Of a DNA stretch of 64,000 bases, positions 44,244 through 56,057 are shown one piece after another. The notes under the pieces are model-generated. The model was given only the letters and a program-made list of their open reading frames with translations. It searched no databases and had not been told where the DNA came from. The DNA lies in contig NC_085137.1 in the NCBI RefSeq assembly GCF_035046485.1, forward strand, positions 134,792,703 through 134,856,702, read 5' to 3'. Numbering within the stretch: position 1 is the stretch's first letter; every line of letters begins with the position of its first letter. The translations under genes and the position numbers were made by a program. This DNA comes from Aedes albopictus. Taxonomy: Eukaryota > Arthropoda > Insecta > Diptera > Culicidae.

Positions 44244-45393
44244 CAGGACTGGTAGCAAGAACTGATGGTCGAAATAGTTATTTTAATGACCATATCCTCA
44301 AAATTAATGACCAAATAGTTACTTACAGATAGCAAAAAAAGTGGCCAAATAAAAATATGATAAGTGAGTAAACATTGTAGGATGAATATGATTGAAAAAA
44401 ATCTTGGGGTACCGCATAATAAAAATTTTAAAGAAAAACTTGCATGCTTCAAGTTGTACAAAGCTGCATGTATCTATACAATTTTCTAGCATTTATTGTG
44501 CAGAAATATATGGGCATGGCATGAATGTAAATGGATGTGCCAAAATTGATTCTTTAGTCGGTTCCGATAGAAACCTTTTAGGCAACATTGAAGGATTTTT
44601 TGGGAAAATTCTATGTTTTTAGAAAATTTTTTGACGGATTTGACGGTTGATACAGAAATATTGGCGATTATATTTGAGCAATTTAAGAAGACACACACAG
44701 AAGTTTATTGAATAAGATTCTGAATAGTTTTCCATGAACATAATTGCGGTATTTCATTCGTACTTGTAGACCGATTTAAAGAGAATATTTGTGAGTGAAT
44801 TTATTAAAATTTCTACAGAAAACTCTGTGAAGAAAAAAATATAAAAAAAATATTACAATCATCATTCTTTGCGGCAGTCCATCGAACGCGGAATTTCTTA
44901 TGAAACTCTTGGAAAACATAGATAGACAAAGGCTTTTTAATGTGTGAATAAATTTGAGTAACGATTTCTCAAATATAATTTCAATAACCCTGTTAAAATT
45001 ATAAAAAAGAATTTGTAAAAACAAATAACGGAAAGTTGTTAAGCAATGTTGATGGAATTCCTGATATGTTTCTCTATCAGGAGGTTTTCGCACTTTGAGT
45101 GAATGGGCACTGAGGAGAAAAAAAACGGAGAAATCAGATTGAGATGATTGCTTGTTCCGCTTTCTCGCCCTGTTTTAAAAATTAGAATGAATGTAAACAA
45201 CGACTTCACACGCATATGCTAAACACTGATTACAAAAAAATGGATATTATTCAATCCGTATTTTTTTTAATTTCCCAAAAAAAATTGAAAAAAGTGACTT
45301 TTTAGGAGAAAATAGTGACTTTAGTGACCTGACCTTGAAGAAAGAGACTTTTTAGTGACTTAGTTATTAATAAGTGACTTGCTACCAGCCCTG
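44244..45393. mobile_element. TIR element, hAT-like termini
   Basis: Left CAGGACTGGTAGCAAG and right (reverse complement) CAGGGCTGGTAGCAAG, 15 of 16 identical. The right subterminal region is rich in GTGACTT words (TTTAGTGACTTAGTTATT). CAGGGCTGG-like starts are common in hAT elements, but no 8-bp duplication could be seen at the edges, so the assignment is tentative. No transposase frame. Confidence 0.55.
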
Positions 45394-45399
45394 TCAGCA

Positions 45400-46240
45400 A
45401 CGGTCCACAAAAGAATTATTGAGAAATCTGTGGAAGTTTATTCAAAATAATCCTTGAAGAAATTCGTAAAGAAATCTCTGGAGGAAAATCTGGAGATATT
45501 TTAGAAGGAATTGTTAGTCGAATTAATATTAGAAGCCATGGGAGATTTTCTGAGAAAATTGTGCAGGAACCCTACGAGATTTCCTATAGGAATTCCTGCA
45601 GAACATTCCCGAATGGATCTCACACAAATAAGGTGAATCTCTGAAGGATTTTCTAAAGAAATCCTTGGGAGGAATTTCTGCAGAAACTCATACACAACTT
45701 TCTTACACAACTCTTTGTGAAACTTCTGCAGAAATTCGAAGTTGCTGTGGGGATTTCCGGTGAAATGCTTGAAAGAATTTCCAAAGTTACCCCAGTACAA
45801 AACTTTAAGGAACTTTTGAAACAATTTCCAAAAAAAAACTCTGGAATAGTTTCTGAAGAAATTGCTGAAAGTTTTATTAAAGGAATCGCTGAAGACATTT
45901 CTGAATAAATGTCTTAAGAAATTTCTGAAGTAATTCCTGAACGAATTTTTGAAAGAATCTCTGGAGATACTTCTGCTCAAATTCATGAACAATTTTTAGG
46001 AAAAAAATGGAAAGATTTCAGAAGTAAATCATGCAAGATGCTTTGAAAGAATTCTTTGTGGAATTTGTAGAAGAGGGGGAATTTCTGAACAAATCCCTGA
46101 AGAAAGTTTTCCGTTCAAATCCATGGAGTAAAGAATCCGTGATGAAATTTTAAATCGAGTACTCGGACAACTTTCCAAAAAAAATTTAAAAATATTTTTA
46201 GAAGAATGAAGAATTTGTGGTAGATTTAAAAAAAATCTCT
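45400..46240. repeat. Degenerate 12-bp repeat array, purine-rich form
   Basis: TTCTGAAGAAATTG- and CTGCAGAAATTC-like units. The 163-codon minus-strand frame (45501-45992; NSFRNYFRNFLRHLFRNVFS) shows four-residue periodicity and is an artefact. Confidence 0.7.
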
Positions 46241-46324
46241 CATAACGGATGGCCCAGAAGTGTAGCAGACAGCGTGACCATTTACGACCCGACATGTTTT
46301 TCTTTCAAAAAAGTTGATTGTTGT

Positions 46325-46371
46325 ATCGAGCCCTGACGAAGGTCCCATACCTGGACCGAAACGTCGGCGAT
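46325..46371 (+). ncRNA. Hammerhead-ribozyme-like motif (Penelope-like element type)
   Basis: The core words are in hammerhead order: CTGACGA at 46333-46339, a hairpin stem II GGTCC/GGACC (46341-46345 and 46353-46357, loop CATACCT), GAAAC at 46358-46362, and GTC at 46363-46365 as the predicted cleavage triplet. Stem I forms between ATCG(AG)CC (46325-46332) and GGCGAT (46366-46371) with a two-base bulge. Stem III is only AC/GT, as described for the minimal hammerheads of Penelope-like retroelements. One extra A at 46340 departs from the canonical core. No Penelope polymerase is visible nearby, so this is probably the end of a decayed copy. Confidence 0.6.
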
Positions 46372-47020
46372 GACCTGAAATCAGTCAACGCAAATTATTT
46401 CAGACTGCAAGCCGAAAACCCAAGAAATCAAGCACCCAAATCAGTCGACATTCGTAGCCAAGATAATCTTCTATTTTTAGACGAGAATGGTGACTAATAC
46501 GTCAGGTTGCTGACCAATGTGAGCAAGGATATGTAGACCGTAAGGTCCTCTGCATCTGCACAAGTTCATGTCAGAGATGTCGGAGTATTTTTTGGGAAAT
46601 GGCTGTACAGCAAAAGGTTCACGTTGGTGCGTGGATGCCAGGCATAAGGTGATGCTAAAAATTTGAATAACTTGGGTGCCATTTATTAAAATGTGAGGCG
46701 GTCAATGTATGTTATTACAGACAGAGTACAGTCTAAAAAATATTGGGAGCTATTAGAAGACGTAATATTAGTAAACGCTGTGATTTATGCATAGTTTCAT
46801 ATTTCATCAAAACAATACTTAAATACGTGATTTTTTGCAGGTTTGCGGCTAATTTTTCTGTAAAAAACTTAGTTTATCATAGATTTTCAACCAGCACTCG
46901 TCATGATACTTTTATTAGAATCTTTTAAAAAACTTCAGATGTAAATAACTACAAAAATCTCAATTTGGAAACATTTTCAATATCATGACATATTTATAAT
47001 AAAGAGCATGTAAAATAAAT
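46372..47020. other. Unassigned sequence after the hammerhead motif
   Basis: The first 100 bp (GTCAACGCAAATTATTTCAG and following) may belong to the same retroelement end. The rest shows nothing recognisable. Confidence 0.3.
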
Positions 47021-47033
47021 ATGGCAACACTTC

Positions 47034-47420
47034 TTTTTTTTTTTTTATCTAGTTCATTTATTTGGGGCTCAATCGCGTATAACGCTTTACGGAGCCGAGG
47101 ATCTTTCTTTGTACTTAATAGTATACATTATACAGAGTAATAACTTTTTAATGATATCTGTTAGTAATGGGTGGAAGCCAGGGTACTCGTGGCAGCTCGA
47201 GGTTAGAAGGTCACATTTTGAGGGATGGACAGGGTAAGGATTGGGCCAAAGGTTTCACTGCTGCTCATCCGGGGGTGAATCGCATCTTGCTAGCAAATTC
47301 GGTGCCTTGTGGTGTTGGTACCAACTTGTTGTGGGACTTGGTCTTCCGGATGGCCAGGAGTAGCTTGGTAACACGAAGAGGACAAAACAGAGAAAAAAAA
47401 ACTGGAGAAGAAAACACAAG
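47034..47420 (-). mobile_element. Retroposed element with poly(A), reverse orientation
   Basis: Perfect 13-bp direct repeats ATGGCAACACTTC (47021-47033 and 47421-47433) bracket the insert. A T-run at the left edge (47034 on) is a poly(A) tail read on the minus strand. The minus-strand 5' half contains CTTCGTGTTACCAAGCTACT and GGTACCAACACCACAAGG. No known protein was recognised, and no clear A-box/B-box, so it may be a SINE or a LINE 3' end. Confidence 0.8.
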
Positions 47421-47569
47421 ATGGCAACACTTCCGACAACGATCAAATTTAAGATGTTCAAAACGATTTGTAATGTAGGTTACCATACAAAATGATTGTG
47501 TTGGAAATTTTTCGAAATTTGTTGGTTTTTTTTATGTAATTCTAAAAATTGTACAATTCGGCTGAGCGA

Positions 47570-48355
47570 CACAGGTAACAATTTAATGCTGTACAAACGT
47601 TTCTCCAACTATTTTAAACCAGCCTTCATTTGAACAAAAGCTGATCACAAGAAGTACAATCCTTCAATCAGCTCCTAAACATCTAATTTTGGTGATTTTA
47701 GTCAACCTTCAGCTGATTTAAGGTTCATTGGAAAGCTGATTAAAGGGTTAATATGCGCTTAATCAGTAATCAATTAAATTCATTAATTGTGTAAAAATAA
47801 AATAAAAATACTTTCGTGGTTCCATTTTTACCATAAGTTGCGTCTATTTCCAGAAAATATGTTTGGGAATGTATAAATTCCCACAGTTAACCTGTGAGAA
47901 AACTGGGAATTGAACTCGGACCTCCTGATTTATAGTCACTTATCTTAGCACATACACCACACACAATTGAATACATATCCTCGAAAACAAGAGTATTACT
48001 TGTTGTGTCTAAATAGTCAAGAACCAAGAGTTGAACTATGTCTGTATTGAGGCTGAAGAAGCGATGTGGACTTCACTGAAACCATGCTTGGGTCAGCTGT
48101 CAAAAATTATTCGATTAAAGGTTGAACAACAGATGATTAATTCTGCATGTTGGTGTATGGTTTAAAGCTGGTTACTCAGATGAATAATATTCTATTCAAC
48201 TTGATATACAGCCATCTATGTATTGCTGATTAAAGATGTTGAACATGCCATACTTCATACCAATATTCAGCTGTCATTGTGTTCAGCCATTGACACTATT
48301 AACCAGCTATTGTTCAGGTAATACTATCACTGTCCAGCATTCATTGTTACTTGGG
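47570..48355 (-). mobile_element. CCCAAGTAAC-ended MITE with tRNA-like module, copy B
   Basis: 786 bp in the opposite orientation to the copy at 60863-61934. The right end is ATTGTTACTTGGG and the left end CACAGGTAACAAT (one change from the consensus). GA lies on both sides (47568-47569 and 48356-48357). Shared blocks include CAGCTATTGTTCAG, CTGTCATTGTGTTCAGCCAT and AGCGATGTGGACTTCAC. The tRNA-like module is on the minus strand at about 47893-47963 (AGGAGGTCCGAGTTCAATTC). This copy lacks a segment of about 290 bp present in the other. Confidence 0.75.
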
Positions 48356-48454
48356 GAATGGCTGGGTGAATTTTCAATTTTTCTTGTATTTTACGGTCAA
48401 TATAGTGTTATTTCAATATAGTGTGTATTCCTCTTATTATTTCTTACTAGAAAT

Positions 48455-48895
48455 ATTCAAGGGCCCCTTTAGGCACAGTTGTAAAGGCGTGGGTTTTCAG
48501 AATGACCATACTGCCCAAGCAACACACATGTTATATATTAGTCACGACAGCGCAAGTTTTGGTTGTATAGAAGTTTATTTGACGTTATTCCAACACAATT
48601 ACGTAAAATTAACTACTATACAACCAAAACTTGCGCTGTCGTAACTTTTATATAACATGTGTGTTGCTTGGGTGAGGGTGACGGGTTCGATTCTCGGTCG
48701 GTCGAGGAACTTTTCGTAAAGGTAATTTCCTTAAGACTTCCTTCGGCATTGAGTATCTTCATGCTGTGACAGGAAAAGAGTCATTGGCAAAGGAAGCTCT
48801 CAGTTGATAACTGAGGAAGTGCTCATAGAACACCAAGCTGAGAAGTAAGCTTTGTCCCAGTGAGGACAATACGTCAAGAAGAAGATCATGATTTA
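48455..48895 (+). mobile_element. tRNA-derived SINE, Feilai-related, interrupted by a foldback
   Basis: Head CACAGTTGTAAAGGCGTGGG, then the foldback MITE at 48514-48672, then GAGGGTGACGGGTTCGATTC (B-box), body TGATAACTGAGGAAGTGCTC, CACCAAGCTGAGAAG and tail AAGAAGAAG. The body is shared with the Feilai-like copies but the head differs. The head is split between the anticodon and T-arm regions. Confidence 0.75.
48514..48672. mobile_element. CCCAAGCAAC foldback MITE, copy 2
   Basis: 159 bp. Left CCCAAGCAACACACATGTTA, right its reverse complement (TAACATGTGTGTTGCTTGGG). Arms also share GTTTTGGTTGTATAG. TG flanks both ends (48512-48513 and 48673-48674). Inserted in the SINE head. Confidence 0.85.
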
Positions 48896-51720
48896 AAATC
48901 CAACACATCACATGTGACCCACTCGAATCGATAAATGGCCAACATTGCAAGAAAAAAAATAGAGAGAGAAAAAAAATCAATCCAATGAAAACAATTCGGA
49001 CGTCCCGAATCGAGGGTATTCCAGAATGGTGACGAAACATCCACCACCGGAAGAAGTAGGTCGACGCGGCTAACTTTCCCGTTGGCCTAATAATGAAAAA
49101 CTGGGATAGAACGGATCTCTCGTTCTGATATGATGGCGTAATTTTTCAACTATTGATGCTAATGATGCAAGAGGATTGACGCAACACAATTATATCTGCC
49201 GAGCATGCAAAAGAAACATTTTTTCAAACAAATCACTATCAAGGGAAATCCACTCTATAAGAAGCTGATGGGGTTGATGGTGTGATGTGCACGATGATGA
49301 TGATGGGAAAACTCTGGAACAACGCGAACAAAAATATGCATCAATTGAAACCTGAAAAAAAACTCAAAACACCTACTCTTTGCTAGATTCCTCTTTGCCT
49401 TCTTCCACGGGATCAAATAGATTAATGAGTTCATTGCGGCGCCCCCCGGACGGAAAACAACAATGATTGTACACGGCGATTGCTAGATATCTTTGGTGAG
49501 TCGCGAGTTTCGCGTTTCCGTACGCTTTTCTTTGCTTTTGCAAATTTTACGATGCACTTTTAATGATTCGGAAAAAAATCAAGATGTGGAAAACATCTTG
49601 CAAAAGAGTGGAAGAAACTGAAACACACAAGCAACACTCAAATGTTGATGACACCTCTACGCAATACACCGGAGAGTGCACTTCCAGATGGAAAAAACGA
49701 ACATACAATTAAATCACACAAGCATTTTCACGGAAACGACAGAAATCAACAAAGACAACAACTACGAATATGAATTACACAGCACCCAGCTTCGGATGTC
49801 GCGACTTTGCACCAAATATGACGGCGAAAAATGCGCTGCAATCTTTCTTCCCCGTGCGTGCAGCGGTGAATGACTCAGATAATTGCAACAATGTTGTCAC
49901 TTTTGTTTCCAGCACTTCGCGACTTTGCGATTTATCTCCCGAAAAAAATAATTCACTTCCAAATAAAATGAAAAGAGTTTTCCTCGCGATTCACGTCAGC
50001 AGATCCACCACCGTTTTGACGTTTCCTTTGCTTAACACACACAGACCGCACTGCGATTTCTGTTTTTCTTTTGCTTTGCAACAGTGAGTGCATCCGCTTT
50101 TGACACCACCCACCCATCACCAGCCAAGCTAGTCCCCCTCGGCTGCCTTTCACATGGTTCTTTGGTGTATGAATGGCACACAGACAGTGCCATCACAAAC
50201 ACCAAGGAGAGCGTGAAACAGCCGGTTACGCTGCGAAAGGATATACGAGGGGATATTGGTGAAATGTTCCTCTTCTACATCTCACGTTTTTAGGAACCAA
50301 CCTTTAAAAAATGGACATGTCGTATTTAACCTGAAAGATCAATATTGCAAACAAATTGTCAATTTCTTAGTGAAAAGCAGCGTATCTGGCAACACTGCTT
50401 TTGAAAATGCATTGACACGAATCAAATATCGATTGAAATCCAGGTCGCTTTTTTACCATTTCGACCATTTTTACAAATAAGACAAATATTAACTTTATAT
50501 TTACCCAAACTGGCAACACTGGTGGGCATGTTCAAATGAGAAAAATAGAGAGCTCCGGTAGGCTCAGAAAACTACAATTAAAGTATTTTTGGTTGGGAAG
50601 CTTATGATATGGATGGAATTTGTAGTTAAATAAAAAAAACAAAAAAAGTGAAAAAAAAAATAAAAAAGGAAAAACTTAAAAAAGGGAAAATCTATAGGAA
50701 AATATTAAAAAGTGGCATGATCATGAAATCTTAATCCATTTCATTGAAAACATCAAAAGATACACTATGTCACGTATCCAAAAGTATAAGTTTGAGACTT
50801 CCTTATCAGAAATCCACAATTGGGTAGCAAAGTTCTGAAAACTTAAATAAAAAACACACGAAACAATTTTGTTATTTGTTTGATAATGAAATAAATAATA
50901 TTGGTATAACTTTGCAATAATCTGAAAAAAATTATAGATTTTTTTTTATTTTACCACCAATGAGGCATCAATAACATAACGTGGTGTGATCGTGTTATTC
51001 TTTTTCTTATCGAGGCACTTTACCCCATTCTCTCCTCATGCGAACACAGAGGGTTGATTTTAGGCAAAATCAATGGAAATGTGCGGCTTGTGCAAGGTAA
51101 GGATCAAAAAAGGGTGCGCGCGCATACCGATGCCGATGTCGTGTCCCCAATAATGTGTACGAATGGTAGGTATTTGTGTGTGCGAGAATTTTATGGTGGC
51201 AAACAGGAAACGATGCCACTACTGCCAAAACGTTTGTTGCATGCGTCACACAAGCCGCAGGGGATACGAATCAACAACGTCGAGTGACGGAACAGGATTT
51301 TCAAGATGCGAATCAAAAGTTGTTTAGTTGTTTACCCAATTAAATGATCTATTGGTATTTTTTTATTTTAATTTTACCTCATGTTTTTGAAGTCTCTCTG
51401 ACTAAAGTGCGAAGAAGCTTCAAGATTCCTTTCCTCATAAACTACTTAACGTAATCAATGAATGGCCCTCTACACACAAAAAAAAACGCGAATATGTAGT
51501 GCGGAATAAGGAAGGGGTTGCGAGCGAAAGAAAATACATGACTGGTTTGCTGTGGCGATGAGTCACACATTTGCGTAGTGATTTTGATGCGACCAACTAG
51601 TCCTTCTGACGCATTGATTCGTTAATTTAGCATACATATGTCGAATGTTGAAACGAACGTTTTCTTAGGAGTGATATTATAGTCAATTATATTCCTTCAA
51701 AACCAGAAGTTATGATTACA
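48896..51720. other. Repeat-poor block, candidate regulatory or untranslated exon DNA
   Basis: Mostly single-copy-looking sequence. On the minus strand, about 49500-50100 has the feel of a long insect 5' leader (many AAAGTG, GTGTG and CGAAAC words, few long frames). Several short overlapping frames (49676-50293, 51054-51287) have no recognised domain. A possible splice donor, GTGCAAG|GTAAGG, lies near 51098 on the plus strand. No gene is called. Confidence 0.3.
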
Positions 51721-51724
51721 TTCA

Positions 51725-52340
51725 CTCAAATAAGAATGTCTGGAGAAAATGAGGAAGAAGTTCTTTGAGAAATTTGTGAGAGTTCCAAATGAGAATCCTT
51801 CTGAAACTTTTGGACGAATGCATAGAGGAATACCAGGAAGAATCCTGGAGAAACTTGTGGGGAACTCCCTGAAAAAAAAAATCTAGAAAAACCTCTGCAA
51901 GAACCTCAAAAGGAATCCATGAAAGAATATCTGAAGAAAATTCTTGAGAAAACTCTGAAGGCATTACTAACTAAACTAAATTTGTTAAAAGATTTCCTGG
52001 TGGAAAACGTAGCACAGCTTCCAGAGAAATTTCTGAAAAAAAAACTTATAAGGATACCCCATTGAAACATTCATAGAGAGGTTCATCAAGAATAATATTT
52101 GGAGGAATCTTTGAGAATTTTCAGAAGCACTCCTACGGGAATCTCTGGATAACTCAATGAAGAGTTCGTAGAAAAATCTATATGGAACCTCCTAGAAGAG
52201 TCCCTGGAGTAATTTACAGAAGAACCTCTGAAACAACTCCCAGAGAAGTACTATTAGAAGAATCTGTCAAAAAGTCCTGAATGAATTCGTAAAATAATCT
52301 GTGGATAACTTTCTGGCTGGATCCTTGGACTGACCAACTT
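51725..52340. repeat. Degenerate 12-bp repeat array, purine-rich form
   Basis: CTGGAGAAACTT- and CTGAAGAAAATTC-like units. Confidence 0.6.
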
Positions 52341-52729
52341 CTAAAGAAAAAAGCTGAAAAATTTAAATAATAGTTCTTGAAGGTATTTGTATGAGCAATT
52401 ACTGTTTTTTTTAATTCCTATAACAATCTTCAGAAAAAAAAGCTACGAAGAGTTTCAGGACCAGAAGTTTTAAAAGGTACATAAAAATCCAGAGTTTTCC
52501 AGGTTTTCCAGAGCGGGGGTTTTGAAAATAACTAATTCAAAAATTAGCCTAAATTTTATAAATCCATATACTTTTCAAAAATTATACAGAAAAACACTCA
52601 AGAACAAAGAAAAAAAAAGAAAATGTGCAAGATTTTTCAAGAATTCCAACAAACTGCCAGCACTACTGTACTTAGATAACTGCTGTCTGAGCTGGTGGTA
52701 TAATAATGTTGATATTTCGAAATAATATC

Positions 52730-53510
52730 CATGATTCTTCCCAGAATTTCTTGTGGGACTCCTTCTTGGATTTGTACCGCATTTCTTTTTTTTACATTTT
52801 TCACCGTTTCTCATAAAATTCTTTCCGCGGTTTCTTCCTTTAATTTATCTACTTTCATTTATTCCTTAAGGTTTGTCGGAGATTTTTCTGACTTACTTCA
52901 GTTCACTCAAGCTTCCATTCAGTTGTTTTGCGAATTTTGTTTTTATAGATAAGTTCTTCCAGAGATTTTTTCAGTGTTCTGAGAGTTGTTCCTGAGATTT
53001 CAACCAGAGTTCCCCCCAAGGTTTCTGCAAGAGGTTTTCACGGGGTCTCTGCTGGAGTACTTCCCGGGATTTATTCCAGAGTTTTTCGCTGGATTCCTTC
53101 CGGAGATCTTTCCAGAATTTTTCCAAAGTTCCTTCAAGAATTTCTGTCAGTGATTTTCCGAGATAGCTTTCCAACAGTTTCTCAATGAGTTTTGCGGAAG
53201 TTCTTCCAAGGATTTATTCCAGAGTTTTTTAACATTTCTTTTGGATTTCCTTGCCGGATTTCACCCGTAGTTCCTCCAAAGATTTCTCTTACGATGTTAC
53301 CAGAGCTCCTTCTTGAATTTCCTAATTTTTTTCCTCCCGGGAAACTTTTCTCCGAGATGTCTCAGTTGTTTTCAAGATTTCTTTCGAAGTTCCTGTCGAG
53401 ATTTCTCCAGCAAATCTGTGCAGAGTCTCTCGCCAGATTCCACCTGGATTCCTTCCGATATTTCTCTGGGAGTTTCCTTGGGAGTTTCTTACACGAAATA
53501 CAGTAAGTCA
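52730..53510. repeat. Degenerate 12-bp repeat array, pyrimidine-rich form
   Basis: TTCCAGAGTTTTTC- and CTTCCGGAGATC-like units, opposite in strand form to 51725-52340. The 104-codon frame at 53192-53506 follows the repeat (FLSKFLSRFLQ). Confidence 0.65.
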
Positions 53511-53518
53511 CATCAGGG

Positions 53519-53724
53519 CAGGGATGCCATATATACAGATTTATCTGTATTATACAGATTTCTGAGCATCCGTACAGATTTTGTTTTAAATGAAATACGG
53601 ATTTTTGAGTTAGAGGGGCCATTTTTGTATGGGATACAGATTTTTCTCCCAAATTTTGAATGGGATAACAGATTTTTGAAAAAAAAAATGATACAGATTT
53701 TCAAACAATCATCTGGCATCCCTG
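53519..53724. mobile_element. hAT-like MITE, 206 bp
   Basis: Left CAGGGATGCCATATATACAG, right end ATCTGGCATCCCTG, with near-matching 8-bp flanks CATCAGGG (53511-53518) and CCTCAGGG (53725-53732). The interior is built from repeated TACAGATTT words. Eight-base duplications and CAGGGATGCC ends fit the hAT superfamily. Confidence 0.75.
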
Positions 53725-53734
53725 CCTCAGGGTC

Positions 53735-54540
53735 ACTTTTAACACTCTTGGAAGAATCTCTGCAAGCAACTATTAAAGAACTCCTAAAGAAGCATCCATC
53801 TAATCTCGAGACAATTTCTGATACGGGTTTCGGGAAGAGCTCAGAGAATAATTCCGAGAAAATCTGTAAAAAATATCGCAGGGGAAGCACTACAAGAAAT
53901 CCGGTAAACAAGTATGATGAACAAGTAGCCTGGAAAAAGCTCGGAAAAAAATCACGGGAAGAACAACTCCAATAGCTCCTGCAGAAATCTCAGAAGGCAC
54001 TACGGAAAACAAAAATCTTAGGAGTAAGTACAGATTAAGTTCAGAAAAATTAGGAGAAACTTTAGGATATATCTTAGCTGAATCTCCTGTATAAAAAACT
54101 AGGGAGAAATTCCAGAAGAATACTCACAGATATATCTTGACGAATATGCAGGAAAAACTTTGGCAGAAATGTTGGAAATATTGCATAAAGTTCATGAATA
54201 AATAAACCAGACAAGCTCTAGTAGAAATGCTTTGAGTAATTCCTGTAGCAACTCTGGGAGAAATCCTAGCAACATCTTCTATGGAAGTCTCAGAGAAACA
54301 CCGGAAAGAATCGCGGATAATCTTGATAATCCATAGACAAACTCTAGACAAACAATATCAGCGGTATATCCCTTGCGAAACTCTTATGGAGAGCTTTGGG
54401 TAAATTTTGGCGACAATCCCACGAAAGTGTATTTGGGCAAAACGCAGGAGGAACTCGACACAAAATCCCAAGAGAGATTCTGAGAGCAATACCGGAAAAA
54501 AACCTGGAAAAAATGCTTCAGCCGAGAGACCCCCCTACAA
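53735..54540. repeat. Degenerate 12-bp repeat array, purine-rich form
   Basis: CTTGGAAGAATC- and CTGTAGCAACTC-like units. The strand form switches at the hAT MITE at 53519. The 220-codon frame at 53313-53975 runs through the array, the MITE and the next array and is not a gene. Confidence 0.6.
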
Positions 54541-54558
54541 CCCCTTCTGTAAAACTTT

Positions 54559-54733
54559 TTTTTATCTGTATTCACGAGATTTTCTGCCCTAGGCTAGTTC
54601 ATCTCGGGACCCACGCTTTACTTCCCTTCCGAAGGAAGAACTCTCATTTTGTGAGTTTGTCGGGAGTGGGATTCGATCCCAGGTCCTCGGCGTGATAGTT
54701 AAGTGTTCTAACCATCACATCAGGTCCGCTCCA
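54559..54733 (-). mobile_element. tRNA-derived SINE, third family, full copy
   Basis: Perfect 15-bp direct repeats CTTCTGTAAAACTTT (54544-54558 and 54734-54748). On the minus strand: head AGTGGAGCGGACCTGATGTG, B-box GGGATCGAATCCCAC, body CAAAATGAGAGTTCTTCC, then an A-rich end. This is the reference copy for the fragments at 11790 and 14722. Confidence 0.85.
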
Positions 54734-54799
54734 CTTCTGTAAAACTTTCAAAAGAAAACGGTCGGTATTCACAAATTAATGGAAATGGAAAATTTTCAA

Positions 54800-55010
54800 A
54801 ATTTTGTTGGAATCTTGGGAAAATGCTGTCAGGAATCCGGTACAATCTCCTGATACGAATTCGGTAGGAATTCAAGAAGGAACACCAATAAAAATAGCGT
54901 AAAGAGATACGGAAGGAATCTTGTGAGAAATCCTAGGAGGCATTCCAAGAGGTATTTCTGAAAAAGTTTCAGAAAGACATTTTGATGAAATTTACGGAAA
55001 AACCTCTGTT
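54800..55010. repeat. Degenerate 12-bp repeat array, purine-rich form
   Basis: GAATTCAAGAAGGAAC- and GAGGCATTCCAAGAGG-like units. Confidence 0.5.
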
Positions 55011-55222
55011 GCAGCCGCATCTTATCGGATTCGTCGGCTTGTCTGAAATACTGCTTAAAATCTGCAAAATCTATGAGCCCTCCTCTTGCTCATCTAACAC
55101 GGTTATCTAAATTCTTTCTTGATTTGACTGGATTTTCAAATAATGATTCAGCATGACGGCAAAATATTTGTTATGACAGATTTTGCTACAAACATGTCGT
55201 AAAAGCTTTTGTTCAAACACTA

Positions 55223-55436
55223 GGGTCTAGAACCATTTGGAAAGGAGCACCTTTTTTGGGTACTTCATGCTATAACTCAGTCTATTTTAAACCAATTGAT
55301 CTGAAATTTTGTACATGGCTATATACTGTGCGTATCTTACCGTATTCTAAGAATCAAGTCAATTGGCTGAAAATTGACTAAAAATTGGCCAGCAATTGCG
55401 GATAATAAGTGCTTCTGCCCAAATGGCCCAAGACCC
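55223..55436. mobile_element. TA-flanked MITE (GGGTCTAGAACCATTTGG type)
   Basis: Left GGGTCTAGAACCATTTGG and right (reverse complement) GGGTCTTGGGCCATTTGG. TA flanks both ends (55221-55222 and 55437-55438). The centre is AT-rich with no gene. Confidence 0.65.
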
Positions 55437-55589
55437 TATATATTGGAAAACTATTTAATTATACCAACAGCGTATAGTAACTCTGAGGACTACTTTTCAA
55501 GTAGATCTACAAGTAGTGAAGTTCGCTACTTTGTATTCATTACCTATACGACCCAATGTTTTATATTTTATCGGATCTAAATATCCCTG

Positions 55590-56050
55590 AGTAGGTGCAT
55601 ATTCTCTAAAATTCTCAGACAAATAAAATACCTCAAGGAATTCATGTAATGGAGAATCTTTACGAGCACTTCAGCAGAATTTAATGAAGAAAAAGATATA
55701 GTCTGTAGAGAAATTAATAGCAACTTCAAAAGAAATCCCCCAAAAATGCAAAGAAGAATTCTAAGAAGTATTCTATGTGAAGTCACCAAGAGTTCATGCG
55801 AATTCCTAAAGGAATCATTTGAAAAGTCTACAGATAGATTCTGAAGCAGAAAATCTTGGACGGATTGATAAAAAAAATCCAGTAAGGAAGCAACTTTTAG
55901 AGAAGAACATGGAAAAATTTATGAAGAAATCTCTGCAAGCTCCTTAGCAGGTATTCATGATGGAATTCTGGAAGGAATCCTTAGAGAAATTCAAAGAGAA
56001 TGCGCTGAAACAACTGCTGAAAGAATCCCAGCAAAAATTTGTTTAGAATT
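55590..56050. repeat. Degenerate 12-bp repeat array, purine-rich form
   Basis: CTGGAAGGAATCC- and CAAAAGAAATCC-like units. Confidence 0.55.
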
Positions 56051-56057
56051 TACTTAA

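Noticed and set aside
45501..45992. A 163-codon minus-strand frame
   Set aside because: Repeat artefact: NSFRNYFRNFLRHLFRNVFS has the array period.
53313..53975. A 220-codon plus-strand open frame
   Set aside because: It crosses two 12-bp arrays of opposite strand form and a hAT MITE. Its composition simply follows the repeats.
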